From positions 72,976 through 136,975 of the forward strand of contig NZ_QWJJ01000007.1 in assembly GCF_003575965.1 (NCBI RefSeq): DNA of 64,000 nt. The letters run 5' to 3'. The position numbers and the translations under genes were made by a program. A model generated the notes under the pieces. The model worked only from the letters and a program-made list of their open reading frames with translations. It had not been told where the DNA came from and did not search any database. Within the stretch, counting starts at the first letter, position 1; every line of letters begins with the position of its first letter. Source of the stretch: Pseudooceanicola sediminis (GTDB lineage: Bacteria; Pseudomonadota; Alphaproteobacteria; Rhodobacterales; Rhodobacteraceae). Below are positions 25,959 to 34,721 of this stretch, piece after piece.

Positions 25959-28121
25959 GTGAAGAAACCCCTGCTCTTTCTCGTGCTGCTGATCGTCGTG
26001 GCCGTTGCTTTCGTTCAGTTGCAGGCGCATCCGCTGGATCTGGCGGGGCTGCGCGCATGGCTGACACGGGCCGAGGACTGGCGGCAGGACCATGCCCTCG
26101 CCCTGTTCGCGCTGGTCTTTGCGGGCTACGTCGCCGTCACCGCGCTGTCGCTGCCGCTGGCGCTGTGGATGACGCTGGCCTCCGGGGCGCTGTTCGGCTT
26201 CTGGCAGGGGCTGCTGCTGGTCTCCTTCGCGTCCAGCATCGGTGCGACGCTGGCGTTCCTGGCCGCGCGCTATCTGCTGCGCGACTGGGTGAAACAGCGC
26301 CTCGGGCAGCGTGCCGACAAGATCGACGCGGGGCTGAAGCGCGACGGCGCCTTCTACCTGTTCACCCTGCGGCTGATCCCGGTCGTGCCCTTCTTTGCCG
26401 TCAACCTGCTGATGGGCCTCAGCGCCATGCCCGCGCGGGTGTTCTACCTCGTCAGTCAGGCGGGGATGCTGGCGGGCACCGCGATCTACGTCAACGCGGG
26501 CACGCAACTGGCGACGCTCGACAGCCTGTCCGGCATCCTCTCGCCCCGCATCCTGGCGTCCTTCGCGCTGCTGGCGCTGTTTCCCTGGCTGGCCCGCCTG
26601 GCGCTGGCCATGATCAGGCGCCGCCGCGCCTACCGCGGCTGGACCCGACCCGCCAGCTATGATCGCAACCTCATCGTGATCGGCGCCGGCGCGGCCGGCC
26701 TCGTTTCGGCCTATATCGCCGCCGCCACAAAGGCCCGTGTCACACTGGTCGAGGCGCACCAGATGGGCGGCGACTGCCTGAACTACGGCTGCGTGCCCTC
26801 CAAGGCGCTGATCCGCAGCGCCACCCTCGCCCACCAGATGCGCCACGCCGGCGATTACGGTCTGGCCGACACCACGCCGCAGGTGCCGTTCCGCGCCCTG
26901 ATGGCCCGCATCCGGCGCATCATCGCGGACATCGCGCCACACGACAGCGTCGAGCGGTACCAGGGCCTGGGCGTCGAGGTCCTGCTCGGCCACGCGTGCC
27001 TGATCGACCCCTGGACGGTGCAGATCACCGCCCACGACGGCACGGTCCAGCGCCTGACCAGCCGGGCGGTGATCCTTGCCACCGGATCGCGCCCGGCCAT
27101 CCCGCCGCTGCCCGGGTTGTCGGACATCGGGTACCTGACCTCCGACACGATGTGGGATCGGCTCGGCCATCGCGATACCCCGCCGGATCGGCTGGTCATC
27201 CTCGGTGGCGGCCCCATCGGCTGCGAGTTGTCGCAGGCTTTCGCCCGCCTCGGCTCTCGTGTCACCCAGATCGAAAAGGGCGCGCGCCTGCTGGGCCGCG
27301 AAGACCCCGAGGTCGCCGCCATGGTGCAAACCTCGCTTGAGGGCGACGGCGTGCGCGTCCTGACCGGGCACACCGCCACCGCCTGCGGCACCACCGACGG
27401 CGAAACCTGGATCGACCTCCGCGATGACGCGAACGATGGCGCCCCCTCTCGGCGGATCGCCTTCGACGCGATCATCGTCGCCGTCGGGCGCACCGCCCGC
27501 CTGACCGGTTTCGGGCTCGAAACGCTCGGCATCCCCTCGGACACGGTGCTTGAGACGAACGAATACCTCGAAACCCGATATCCCAACATCCTTGCGGCGG
27601 GCGATGTCGCGGGGCCCTACCAGTTCACCCATACTGCCAGCCATCAGGCCTGGTTCGCCGCCGTCAATGCGCTGTTCGGGGATTTCAAGCGGTTCAAGGC
27701 CGACTACCGCGTCATCCCCGCCGCCACCTTCACCGACCCCGAAGTCGCCCGCGTCGGCCTGTCTGAAACCGAGGCGACGGCGCAGGGCATCGCCCATGAG
27801 GTCACGCGCTATGATCTCGACGACCTCGACCGCGCCATCGCCGATGGCACCACGCGCGGCTTCGTCAAGGTGCTGACCGTGCCGGGCAAGGATCGCATCC
27901 TCGGCGCCACCATCGTCGGGGCCCATGCGGGCGACCTGATCGCGGAATTCGTCCTGGCGATGAAACACGGGCTGGGGCTGAACAAGATCCTCGGCACGAT
28001 CCACATCTACCCGACGCTGGCCGAGGCGAACAAAGGCGTCGCCGGCACCTGGCGGCGCGGCCACATCAACGCCCGCCTGCTGCGCATGGTGCAACGTTTT
28101 CACGACTGGAGGCGCGGATGA
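25959..28121 (+). CDS. TVP38/TMEM64 domain fused to FAD-dependent disulfide oxidoreductase
   Basis: A 720-aa fusion. The GTG at 25959 is preferred: GAAAGG lies upstream and the protein then opens with a membrane helix, whereas longer frames would read through the operators. Residues ~1-225 form a TVP38/TMEM64 (VTT/DedA-like) membrane domain with the hallmark FTLRLIPVVPFFAVNLLMG near 136. Residues ~235-715 are a dihydrolipoamide-dehydrogenase/mercuric-reductase-like flavoprotein: IVIGAGAAGL, redox-active CLNYGC (Cys273/Cys278), NAD motif VILGGGPIGCELS, FAD motif ILAAGDVAG and C-terminal HIYPTLAEANK with the base His. There is no heavy-metal domain and no C-terminal vicinal Cys pair, so mercuric reductase is unlikely. 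Its stop overlaps the YnjF-like gene (ATGA). Confidence 0.92.
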   Translation: MKKPLLFLVLLIVVAVAFVQLQAHPLDLAGLRAWLTRAEDWRQDHALALFALVFAGYVAVTALSLPLALWMTLASGALFGFWQGLLLVSFASSIGATLAFLAARYLLRDWVKQRLGQRADKIDAGLKRDGAFYLFTLRLIPVVPFFAVNLLMGLSAMPARVFYLVSQAGMLAGTAIYVNAGTQLATLDSLSGILSPRILASFALLALFPWLARLALAMIRRRRAYRGWTRPASYDRNLIVIGAGAAGLVSAYIAAATKARVTLVEAHQMGGDCLNYGCVPSKALIRSATLAHQMRHAGDYGLADTTPQVPFRALMARIRRIIADIAPHDSVERYQGLGVEVLLGHACLIDPWTVQITAHDGTVQRLTSRAVILATGSRPAIPPLPGLSDIGYLTSDTMWDRLGHRDTPPDRLVILGGGPIGCELSQAFARLGSRVTQIEKGARLLGREDPEVAAMVQTSLEGDGVRVLTGHTATACGTTDGETWIDLRDDANDGAPSRRIAFDAIIVAVGRTARLTGFGLETLGIPSDTVLETNEYLETRYPNILAAGDVAGPYQFTHTASHQAWFAAVNALFGDFKRFKADYRVIPAATFTDPEVARVGLSETEATAQGIAHEVTRYDLDDLDRAIADGTTRGFVKVLTVPGKDRILGATIVGAHAGDLIAEFVLAMKHGLGLNKILGTIHIYPTLAEANKGVAGTWRRGHINARLLRMVQRFHDWRRG

Positions 28122-28825
28122 TCGACGCCCGTATCCTGCCCCTGCAACGCGCCGCGCTTGCCCCGATTGCGCGCTGGCTGGCACACCGGGGCGTCCGGGC
28201 CGACAGCCTCAGCCTCGCAGGCTTTGCCTGCGGTCTGCTGGCGGTGGCGGCGCTGGCCCTGGGCGTCTGGGGCATCGCCCTGCTTCTGATCGCGCTGAAC
28301 CGGCTTTGCGATGGGCTCGACGGGGCCGTCGCGCGGCTTGGCACACCGACAGATCGCGGGGCCTTCCTCGACATCTCGCTCGACTTCGTCTTCTACGCGC
28401 TGGTGCCGCTGGGGTTCGCGCTGCACGACCCGGTGCAGAATGCCCTGCCTGCCGCCATCCTGATCGCGGCCTTCGTCGGCACCGGTTCGTCCTTCCTCGC
28501 CTTCGCCACCATCGCCGCCAAGCAGGGACGCGCCACGCCGGATTACCCCACCAAGGGGATCTACTACCTCGGCGGCCTGACCGAAGGCTTCGAAACCATC
28601 GTGATCTTTGCGGCCATGTGCCTCTGGCCCGCCGCCTTTCCTGCCCTGGCAGTGATCTTTTCGCTGGCCTGCGCCGTAACCACCCTGTTGCGCTGGCACC
28701 AGGGCTGGCGCGCCTTTTCCGCCGCCGCCCCACACGACCCCGCCCCATATGACACCGCCCCACACGACACCGCCCCGCAGGACACCGCCCCGCAGGACCC
28801 AGTCCGGTACGACCCGCGCCCATGA
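28118..28825 (+). CDS. ynjF: CDP-alcohol phosphatidyltransferase, YnjF-like
   Basis: A 235-aa integral-membrane enzyme with the CDP-alcohol phosphatidyltransferase motif DGLDGAVAR followed by GAFLDISLDF (residues ~66-90), the two-metal site that moves a phosphatidyl group onto an alcohol. The run YYLGGLTEGFETI near 150 matches what I recall of E. coli YnjF, supporting that assignment rather than PgsA or PssA. It is coupled to the TVP38-reductase gene by ATGA. The last ~35 residues are a Pro/Asp repeat tail (xDTAP units) absent from the core family. The acceptor alcohol is unknown. Confidence 0.88.
   Translation: MIDARILPLQRAALAPIARWLAHRGVRADSLSLAGFACGLLAVAALALGVWGIALLLIALNRLCDGLDGAVARLGTPTDRGAFLDISLDFVFYALVPLGFALHDPVQNALPAAILIAAFVGTGSSFLAFATIAAKQGRATPDYPTKGIYYLGGLTEGFETIVIFAAMCLWPAAFPALAVIFSLACAVTTLLRWHQGWRAFSAAAPHDPAPYDTAPHDTAPQDTAPQDPVRYDPRP
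28727..28801. repeat. five 15-bp tandem units in the ynjF-like gene tail
   Basis: Five in-frame 15-bp units of the form GCCCCACACGACACC encode an xDTAP-like pentapeptide repeat at the protein C-terminus. The period, and the Asp-Pro character, match the unrelated array at 1150-1284. Confidence 0.85.
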
Positions 28826-29053
28826 CCTGCGCCAATGACCCGCACCGCGCCACCAGTGCCCCCTTGCCCGACCCGAGGCCCGGCCCGAGGACCGGCACCG
28901 CCGCACCGGCCCACCAGCCGACCAGCCCCAGCGGTACGCTGGCATCACCCGCAGGGCCCGGCACGCCCGACGCCCTTGCCAATCACCGACCGACACCGCC
29001 CGAATACCGTCAAGATACCGACGTGAATACCGCGCCCCGAAAGAGGAAATATC

Positions 29054-30253
29054 ATGCGCCTTGCCCTGGCTTCCGCCGCCCTCGGACTCGCCCTCTCCTG
29101 CGCTGCCGCCGCGCCCGCGCTGGCCGACTGGGCCGCCACGCTGGCGGCGGCGCGCGGGCAGACCGTCTATTGGAATGCCTGGGGTGGTGACGCACGCACC
29201 AATGCCTTCATTACCTGGGTCGGCAGCCGGACGCAGGCCCTCTATGGCGTCGAGGTCCGACAGGTCAAGCTCTCCGATACGGCCGAGGCGGTGACGCGCG
29301 TCCTGTCGGAAAAAGCCGCCGGTCAGGACAGCGGTGGCAGCGTCGACCTGATCTGGATAAACGGGCCCAACTTCCTTGCGATGAAGGATCAGGGCCTGCT
29401 GCATGGCCCGTTTTCGACCGACCTGCCGAACGCGAAATACCTTGATCTTTCAACAGGTTCAGCCGCCACGACGGATTTTACAGTGCCGGTGGATGGCCTG
29501 GAAAGCCCCTGGCGGCTGGCCAAGTTCGTCTTTGTCCATGACAGCGCGCGGGCCCCCTCGCCCCCCCGCAGCATGGCCGGTTTCAGCGATTGGGCCGCTG
29601 CGCATCCGGGCCGCATGACCCACCCGAATCCGTCCAATTTCATGGGCGCGACCTTTCTGAAACAGGCATTGGTCGAACTGGCGCCAGACGCCGCGGCACT
29701 TGCCATGCCGGTCACCGACGCGGCCTACCAGGTGGCGACGGCCCCCCTCTGGTCCTGGTACGACGCCCTGCGCCCGAACCTGTGGCGCGGCGGCACGGCC
29801 TTTCCCGAAAACCAGTCGGTGCAGCAGCAGATGCTGAACGACGGCGAAATCGACATCTCGATGTCCTTCGATCCCGCCTCGACCGCCGCCGCCATCGACC
29901 AGGGCCTCCTGCCCGACACGGCCCGCGTCTTCGTGCCGGACGGCGGAACCATCGGCAACGTCAGCTTCGTCGCCATCCCCTATAACGCGGCGCACAGCGA
30001 AGGGGCCGAGGTCGTGGCGAACTTTCTCCTCGCTCCGGAGACACAGGCATATATGCAGGATATCAACGTGTTGGGGGCCTTTTCCGTGCTGGACCCGGCG
30101 CGGCTGGACCCCGCCGCACAGGCAGCCTTCGATGCCCTGCCGGGTGCGCCCGCCCTGCCCCGGCTGCGCGACCTCGGGCCGACGCTGGCCGAACCGCACC
30201 CCAGCTGGATGACGCGGCTGACCCGGGATTGGGCACGGCGCTACACGCGATGA
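29054..30253 (+). CDS. ynjB: ABC transporter substrate-binding protein, YnjB-like
   Basis: A 399-aa periplasmic binding protein with a Sec signal (cleavage after APALA, about residue 24). The mature start VYWNAWGGDARTN and the segments DLIWINGPNF near 100 and MSFDPAS near 273 fit the YnjB branch of binding proteins. GAGGAAA stands before the ATG. A gap of 228 bp after the ynjF-like gene suggests it may have its own promoter or a long leader. The stop overlaps the permease start (ATGA), and permease and ATPase follow in the YnjBCD order. No substrate is established for the family. Confidence 0.88.
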   Translation: MRLALASAALGLALSCAAAAPALADWAATLAAARGQTVYWNAWGGDARTNAFITWVGSRTQALYGVEVRQVKLSDTAEAVTRVLSEKAAGQDSGGSVDLIWINGPNFLAMKDQGLLHGPFSTDLPNAKYLDLSTGSAATTDFTVPVDGLESPWRLAKFVFVHDSARAPSPPRSMAGFSDWAAAHPGRMTHPNPSNFMGATFLKQALVELAPDAAALAMPVTDAAYQVATAPLWSWYDALRPNLWRGGTAFPENQSVQQQMLNDGEIDISMSFDPASTAAAIDQGLLPDTARVFVPDGGTIGNVSFVAIPYNAAHSEGAEVVANFLLAPETQAYMQDINVLGAFSVLDPARLDPAAQAAFDALPGAPALPRLRDLGPTLAEPHPSWMTRLTRDWARRYTR

Positions 30254-32091
30254 CGCAAGGTGGCCTGCGCATATGCGTCCTGATCGTGGTTGCCCTGTTC
30301 GGCGCCGGCCCGATCCTGGCCGGGCTGTGGCAGGCCCTGCGCGCCAGCTTTGCCGTCCTGCCCGCCATCGGCGCGACCGCGCCGTCCCTCGCCCCCTGGC
30401 GGGAGCTGGCGCATCTGCCCGGCATCGCCACCAGCCTGCGTCTGACCCTGATCAGTGGCCTTGGCGCGACGGCCCTGGCCCTGCTGCTGGTGATGGCCGT
30501 CTGCATCACCCGGTCCGGTCGCGACATCGCGGCACACGCGCCCAAGCGCCCGCGCCACGCTCGGATGGGCACACGACAAGATCCCAAGGCCCAACCTGCG
30601 ACGCCCCAGCCCAGCCACCCATCCGCCCCTTCGGCTGGCCCCCGCACGGCCCACCTGGCCCTTGCCCCCGTCCTCGCGCCGTTCCTGGCTGCGCCCCATG
30701 CCGCGATGGCCATCGGGCTGGCCTTTGTCATCGCCCCGTCGGGGTGGATCGCGCGGGCGATTGCGCTGATCCTTGGCTGGTCATCCCCCCCCGCGTGGAT
30801 CACGGTGCACGATCCCGGCGGAGTGGCCCTGATGCTGGGGCTGGTGATCAAGGAGTTCCCGTTCCTCATGTTGGTGACACTCTCCGCATTGAACCAGATC
30901 CCGTTGCATCGGACCCTCGTGACCGGACGGACGCTTGGCTACGGCACGGGCACGCTTTGGCTGAAAACAGTGTTGCCGCAGATATGGCCGATGCTGCGGG
31001 TGCCGGTGATGATCGTGCTGGCCTACGCCCTGTCGAACGTCGACATGGCGCTGATCCTCGGCCCATCGAACCCACCGACGCTGGCGGTGCTGCTGACCCG
31101 GCTGTTTTCCGACCCTGATACCACCCTGCTGTTGCCTGCCTCGGCTGGGGCCGTGGTACAGGCGCTGCTGGTTCTGGCAACCTTTGGCGTGCTCTGGGCC
31201 ACGGGCAGGGCGATGCGCGCGGTCGGGTTGGTCTGGCTGCGGTTGGGGGGGCGGGGGGCGCGGCCTGCCTGGCCCGGACAGATGCTGCGCACTGCGACCT
31301 CCGTCGTCATGGCGGGGCTGCTGACCCTCGGCACGCTGAGCGTTCTGGCGTTGCTGATGTGGTCGCTGGCGTGGCGCTGGCCCTTTCCGGGGCTGTTGCC
31401 GCAGACGTGGTCCCTGCACGCCTGGCAGGGCGCCCAGGGCAACTGGCACGCACCGCTGATCACGACCCTGGTGCTGGCCCTGGCCACCACCGCCCTGTCG
31501 ACGCTGCTGGCCATCGCCTGGCTGGAGGGGGAAGACCGCGCCCGCAAACGCACCCCTGCCTGGGGCGAGGCGATGATCTATCTGCCGCTTTTGGTGCCAC
31601 AGATTTCGTTTCTATATGGCCTGAACATCCTGTTTCTAAGGCTCGGGCTGTCCGGCGGGCTGGCAGCGGTGATCTGGGCACAGACGCTGTTCGTCTTTCC
31701 TTATGTCATGATCGCGCTGGCGGCCCCGTGGCGGGCGCTCGACCCCCGGCTTGCCCGCACCGCGGCGGCCTTGGGTGCAGGCCCGTGGCGGCAGCTGGTC
31801 GCCGTCAAACTGCCGACGCTGCTACGGCCGCTGCTGATCGCGGCGGCGGTCGGAGGCGCGGTTTCGGTCGCGCAATATCTGCCGACGCTGTTCATGGGGG
31901 CGGGCCGGATGACCACGCTGACGACCGAGGCCGTGACCCTTGCCTCCGGTTCGGACCGCAGGATCACGGCGGTGACCGCCGCGCTTCAGGCGGCGCTGCC
32001 ATTTGCCGGATTTCTGGCCGCCCTGTTGATACCGGCAGTCCTGCATCGCGACAGACGTGCGCTGCGCGGCGGCGGAGGCAGCCCCGGATGA
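30250..32091 (+). CDS. ynjC: ABC transporter permease, two-domain fusion, YnjC-like
   Basis: A 613-aa permease with two complete transmembrane halves (about 1-330 and 350-610), as in YnjC and thiamine/iron importers where one chain makes both channel halves. The ATG at 30250 in the ATGA overlap is preferred over an ATG at 30229. The first half carries an extra Pro/Ala/Arg-rich stretch (about 94-135) before APFLAAPHAAMAIGLAF, apparently an insertion, since the family usually runs from the first helix almost directly into that motif. The coupling loops are near 220 (TGRTLGYGTGTLWLKTVLP) and 500. It ends with an ATGA overlap to the ATPase gene. Confidence 0.88.
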   Translation: MTQGGLRICVLIVVALFGAGPILAGLWQALRASFAVLPAIGATAPSLAPWRELAHLPGIATSLRLTLISGLGATALALLLVMAVCITRSGRDIAAHAPKRPRHARMGTRQDPKAQPATPQPSHPSAPSAGPRTAHLALAPVLAPFLAAPHAAMAIGLAFVIAPSGWIARAIALILGWSSPPAWITVHDPGGVALMLGLVIKEFPFLMLVTLSALNQIPLHRTLVTGRTLGYGTGTLWLKTVLPQIWPMLRVPVMIVLAYALSNVDMALILGPSNPPTLAVLLTRLFSDPDTTLLLPASAGAVVQALLVLATFGVLWATGRAMRAVGLVWLRLGGRGARPAWPGQMLRTATSVVMAGLLTLGTLSVLALLMWSLAWRWPFPGLLPQTWSLHAWQGAQGNWHAPLITTLVLALATTALSTLLAIAWLEGEDRARKRTPAWGEAMIYLPLLVPQISFLYGLNILFLRLGLSGGLAAVIWAQTLFVFPYVMIALAAPWRALDPRLARTAAALGAGPWRQLVAVKLPTLLRPLLIAAAVGGAVSVAQYLPTLFMGAGRMTTLTTEAVTLASGSDRRITAVTAALQAALPFAGFLAALLIPAVLHRDRRALRGGGGSPG

Positions 32092-32735
32092 GCCTTGACC
32101 TGACACGGCTCAGCCTGCGTTTCGCCGCGCAACCCGTGCTGTTTGCGCCCCTGACGCTGCACGTGCCGCGTGGCACGATCACGACCGTTACGGGCCCATC
32201 CGGCATCGGCAAATCGACCCTGCTCGACGCGATTGCGGGCACCCTGCCCGGCGGCGTCGCCATGTCGGGGGGCATCACCCTGAATGGTCAAGACATCACG
32301 GGCCAGCCCGCGCACAGGCGCCGCATCGGCCTGTTGTTTCAGGATGCCGTGCTGTTCGGACATCTTTCGGTGGGCGACAACCTGGCCTTCGGCCTGTCCC
32401 CGGACATCCGGGGCCGCGCCGCGCGCCGCAAGGCGGTGACCACCGCCCTTGAACAGGCCGGGCTTGGCGACATGGCATCCCGCGATCCTGCCACGCTTTC
32501 AGGTGGTCAAAAGGCGCGCGTCGCCCTGATGCGCAGCCTGCTGGCCGATCCGCAGGCTCTGTTGCTGGACGAACCTTTTTCGAAGCTGGACGCCGAGCTG
32601 CGGGACGAGGTTCGGTCCTTTACCTTTGCCCATGTCCGCGCGCGCGGCATCCCGGTTCTGTTGGTCACACACGACCATGCGGATGCGCAGGCCGCGCAGG
32701 GGCCAATTGTCGCGCTCGGCGGGCGCAGACCTTGA
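32088..32735 (+). CDS. ynjD: ABC transporter ATP-binding protein, YnjD-like
   Basis: A compact 215-aa ATPase from the ATG in the ATGA overlap. A much longer frame upstream is a shadow of the permease gene. Walker A GPSGIGKST (near 36-44), Q-loop LLFQDAVLFGHLS, signature LSGGQKARVALMRSL (near 138), Walker B LLLDEPFSKLD and H-loop VTHDHAD are all intact. No regulatory C-terminal domain is present, as in YnjD. It drives the YnjB/YnjC-like importer. Its last bases overlap the FAD-protein start. Confidence 0.92.
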   Translation: MSLDLTRLSLRFAAQPVLFAPLTLHVPRGTITTVTGPSGIGKSTLLDAIAGTLPGGVAMSGGITLNGQDITGQPAHRRRIGLLFQDAVLFGHLSVGDNLAFGLSPDIRGRAARRKAVTTALEQAGLGDMASRDPATLSGGQKARVALMRSLLADPQALLLDEPFSKLDAELRDEVRSFTFAHVRARGIPVLLVTHDHADAQAAQGPIVALGGRRP

Positions 32736-33784
32736 CTGACGTGATCCTGATCGGCGGCGGGCACAGCCATGCCCTTGTGCTGGCGCAACAGGCCAGAAAC
32801 CCTGCGCAGCGCCTGCGGCTGACGCTGATCGATCCGTTTCGGCGTGCCACCTATAGCGGCATGGTTCCCGGATACCTTGCCGGGCACTATGCCCGCCGTG
32901 ATTTGCAGATAGACCTTGCCCGCCTGGCCGCACGGGCGCAGGCCAGCTTCGTCCAAGGGCACGTCAGCGCGATCGATCCCGTCGCAAAGCGGCTGAGCCT
33001 GATCCTCGCCGATGGCAGCCGCCAACAACTGCCCTACGACATCGCCGCCTTCGACATCGGCCAGGATCATCGCCCTGTCGGGGGTATGCCGCCCGGAGAT
33101 CTGCGCCCCGTCAAACCCTTCGATGCGCTTTGCGATGCCTGGGACGCGTTTGTCAGCAGGCCGGGGCCACGACGGCTCTGTGTGCTGGGGGCCGGGGCAG
33201 CGGGGTGCGAACTGGCCTTGGCGGCAGCGCACCGGCTGGGCCGTCACGGGCAGATCAGCCTGGCAGATCGGGCTGACCGGATCGTCCCGACGCACGGCAA
33301 GGCCCTGCGGCATAAATTGGAGCATGCACTGAGCCGCGCGGGCATCAAACTGTGCCTCGGCAGCACCGGCATGGACGACGTGGACCTGGTAATCGCGGCG
33401 ACTGGCGGGCGGCCACATGCCTGGTTGCGCCGGAGCGGTCTTTGCGGCCCGGACGGCATTCCGGTCATGCCGACGTTGCTGCTGCGCGACCACCCCGACC
33501 TTTTTGCCAGCGGCGATTGTGCAGACTTCACGCAACGCCCGCTGGCCAAGGCCGGCGTCTACGCCGTGCGACAGGCCCCCATCCTGGCCGAGAACCTGCG
33601 ACGGCATGCAATGGGCAGGCCCTTGCGGCCTTATCGCCCGCAACACGACCACCTGAAGCTGCTGTCGCTGGGCGATCATCGCGCCATCGCAGACTGGCAT
33701 GGCCTGACCGCAAGCGGGCGCTTGCCATGGCTGCTCAAGGATCACATTGACCGTGCCTTCATGGCGCAGTTTCCGACCGCCTGA
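32732..33784 (+). CDS. FAD-dependent oxidoreductase of the SelD-N-terminal/NDH-like type
   Basis: A 350-aa pyridine-nucleotide-disulfide-fold flavoprotein. It opens with LIGGGHSHALVL, and YSGMVPGYLAGHYARRD follows near residue 48, both hallmarks of the NDH-2-like family that is also found fused to the N-terminus of selenophosphate synthase (SelD). A second Rossmann motif VLGAGAAGCELALAAA lies near 150 and the FAD motif FASGDCADF near 256. No SelD domain follows here. It is coupled to the ynjD-like ATPase by overlap and closes the cluster. The electron partner is unknown, perhaps quinone or a sulfur/selenium species, which is inference. Confidence 0.87.
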   Translation: MTDVILIGGGHSHALVLAQQARNPAQRLRLTLIDPFRRATYSGMVPGYLAGHYARRDLQIDLARLAARAQASFVQGHVSAIDPVAKRLSLILADGSRQQLPYDIAAFDIGQDHRPVGGMPPGDLRPVKPFDALCDAWDAFVSRPGPRRLCVLGAGAAGCELALAAAHRLGRHGQISLADRADRIVPTHGKALRHKLEHALSRAGIKLCLGSTGMDDVDLVIAATGGRPHAWLRRSGLCGPDGIPVMPTLLLRDHPDLFASGDCADFTQRPLAKAGVYAVRQAPILAENLRRHAMGRPLRPYRPQHDHLKLLSLGDHRAIADWHGLTASGRLPWLLKDHIDRAFMAQFPTA

Positions 33785-34127
33785 ACCCCGGGCCCTGACT
33801 CCGCGCCGCGACCTCGGGCCGACCCCAGGCATTCGGCACCTTCGGACTGACAGCTGGCGGAGGTCACCCACAATATGCGGGAACGTTGAGGCAGAGCGCA
33901 CCTGACGGCGAGACTGCTGCTAGGCCTGCATGCGCGACCGGATGCAAACCTGGGCTATCGCCCATCCGGTCGAAACGCCCTGCCAGATGGGCTTCATTGC
34001 ACCCCCGGATATTCGCTTGGCACAAGCGATGGTTTTAGTGTCCAAAACCCGTCGATGATCGAGAAAAAAGCATTCTTTTCCAGAGCTGTAAGCGGTATCT
34101 TCCGACTGTAAGAAAGGGAGAGGATAC
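33785..34127. other. intergenic region between the Ynj-like cluster and the SnoaL-like gene
   Basis: A 343-bp gap that becomes more AT-rich toward its right end, as expected of a promoter for the next gene. It contains the CGCTTG palindrome listed separately and a good ribosome site (GGGAGAGGA) before 34128. No small gene or RNA was recognised. Confidence 0.5.
34014..34028. promoter_or_regulatory. palindrome CGCTTG-GCA-CAAGCG
   Basis: Perfect 6-bp arms with a 3-nt centre, about 100 bp upstream of the SnoaL-like gene. A plausible operator or small hairpin. The regulator is not identified, and the nearby LysR gene is the obvious candidate to test. Confidence 0.4.
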
Positions 34128-34658
34128 ATGCTGGCACCGCTGGAAGAACTACAGGCCCGAGAGGCCATTCGCGACTGTCTCTACAGGTACGCACGCGGGA
34201 TCGACCGCGCCGACGAGGCGGCGCTGCGGTCGAGCTACTGGGAGGATGCCGAAGATTGCCACGGCGCAACCAGCGGCCCGGTGGCCGTCTTCTACGAGAG
34301 GGTCCGCGAGGCCTGGGCGCGCGGCCCCCGCAACATCCATCACATCAACAATATCCTGATCAGCTTCAGATGCGACGGCGAAGCCGAGGTAGAAAGCTAC
34401 TTCCTCGCCCTGCAACGCGGCAGCGGTCCGGACGGCGTCGAGCGGCAGGTCATGCTCAGCGGGCGCTACTGCGACCTGTTCCAGCGCCGCGGCGGCGAAT
34501 GGCGCGTGGCTCGGCGGACGGTGGTTTATGACTGGGTCGATCCGCAGCCCTTGCCGGAGGGCAGCGAAGCAGACCGCTTTGGTCCGCGCACCCCCATCGG
34601 CAGTGCCTTCCCGGACGATCCCGTTTATGCGCTGGCCGATATCGCGCTGGCCCCGTGA
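34128..34658 (+). CDS. SnoaL-like / NTF2-fold protein
   Basis: A 176-aa small alpha+beta barrel protein. The start [25 protein letters not shown] is typical of SnoaL_4/NTF2-like enzymes and ring-hydroxylating-dioxygenase small subunits. [12 protein letters not shown] near 66 and [15 protein letters not shown] near 122 complete the cone-shaped barrel. Relatives are dehydratases, isomerases or structural subunits in aromatic or steroid degradation. It converges on the flavin reductase and LLM monooxygenase genes and may act on the same substrate. No catalytic residues can be fixed from sequence alone. Confidence 0.85.
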   Translation: MLAPLEELQAREAIRDCLYRYARGIDRADEAALRSSYWEDAEDCHGATSGPVAVFYERVREAWARGPRNIHHINNILISFRCDGEAEVESYFLALQRGSGPDGVERQVMLSGRYCDLFQRRGGEWRVARRTVVYDWVDPQPLPEGSEADRFGPRTPIGSAFPDDPVYALADIALAP

Positions 34659-34660
34659 CA

Positions 34661-34693
34661 GAAAAAGGGGCGGCGGCAGATGCCGACCGCCCC
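34661..34693 (-). terminator. intrinsic terminator of the flavin reductase gene
   Basis: On the minus strand a stem of GGGGCGG with CCGCCCC, extended internally by CGGCA/TGCCG with one bulged base, is followed directly by TTTTTC. This is a classical rho-independent terminator lying in the 63-bp gap between convergent genes. Confidence 0.85.
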
Positions 34694-34721
34694 AAGGCAC
34701 ACCCTGACGGGGAGGAGAGTG

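Noticed and set aside
25959-28121. Mercuric reductase
   Set aside because: There is no N-terminal heavy-metal domain, no C-terminal vicinal cysteine pair, and no mer genes nearby. The membrane fusion fits the TVP38-reductase type better.
25875-28184. 769-codon minus-strand open frame opposite the TVP38-reductase gene
   Set aside because: No recognisable domain. The plus strand has Cys-x4-Cys and both Rossmann motifs.
28822-29190. 122-codon plus-strand open frame between the ynjF- and ynjB-like genes
   Set aside because: Proline-rich low-complexity translation overlapping the ynjB-like signal peptide region in another frame, with no ribosome site.
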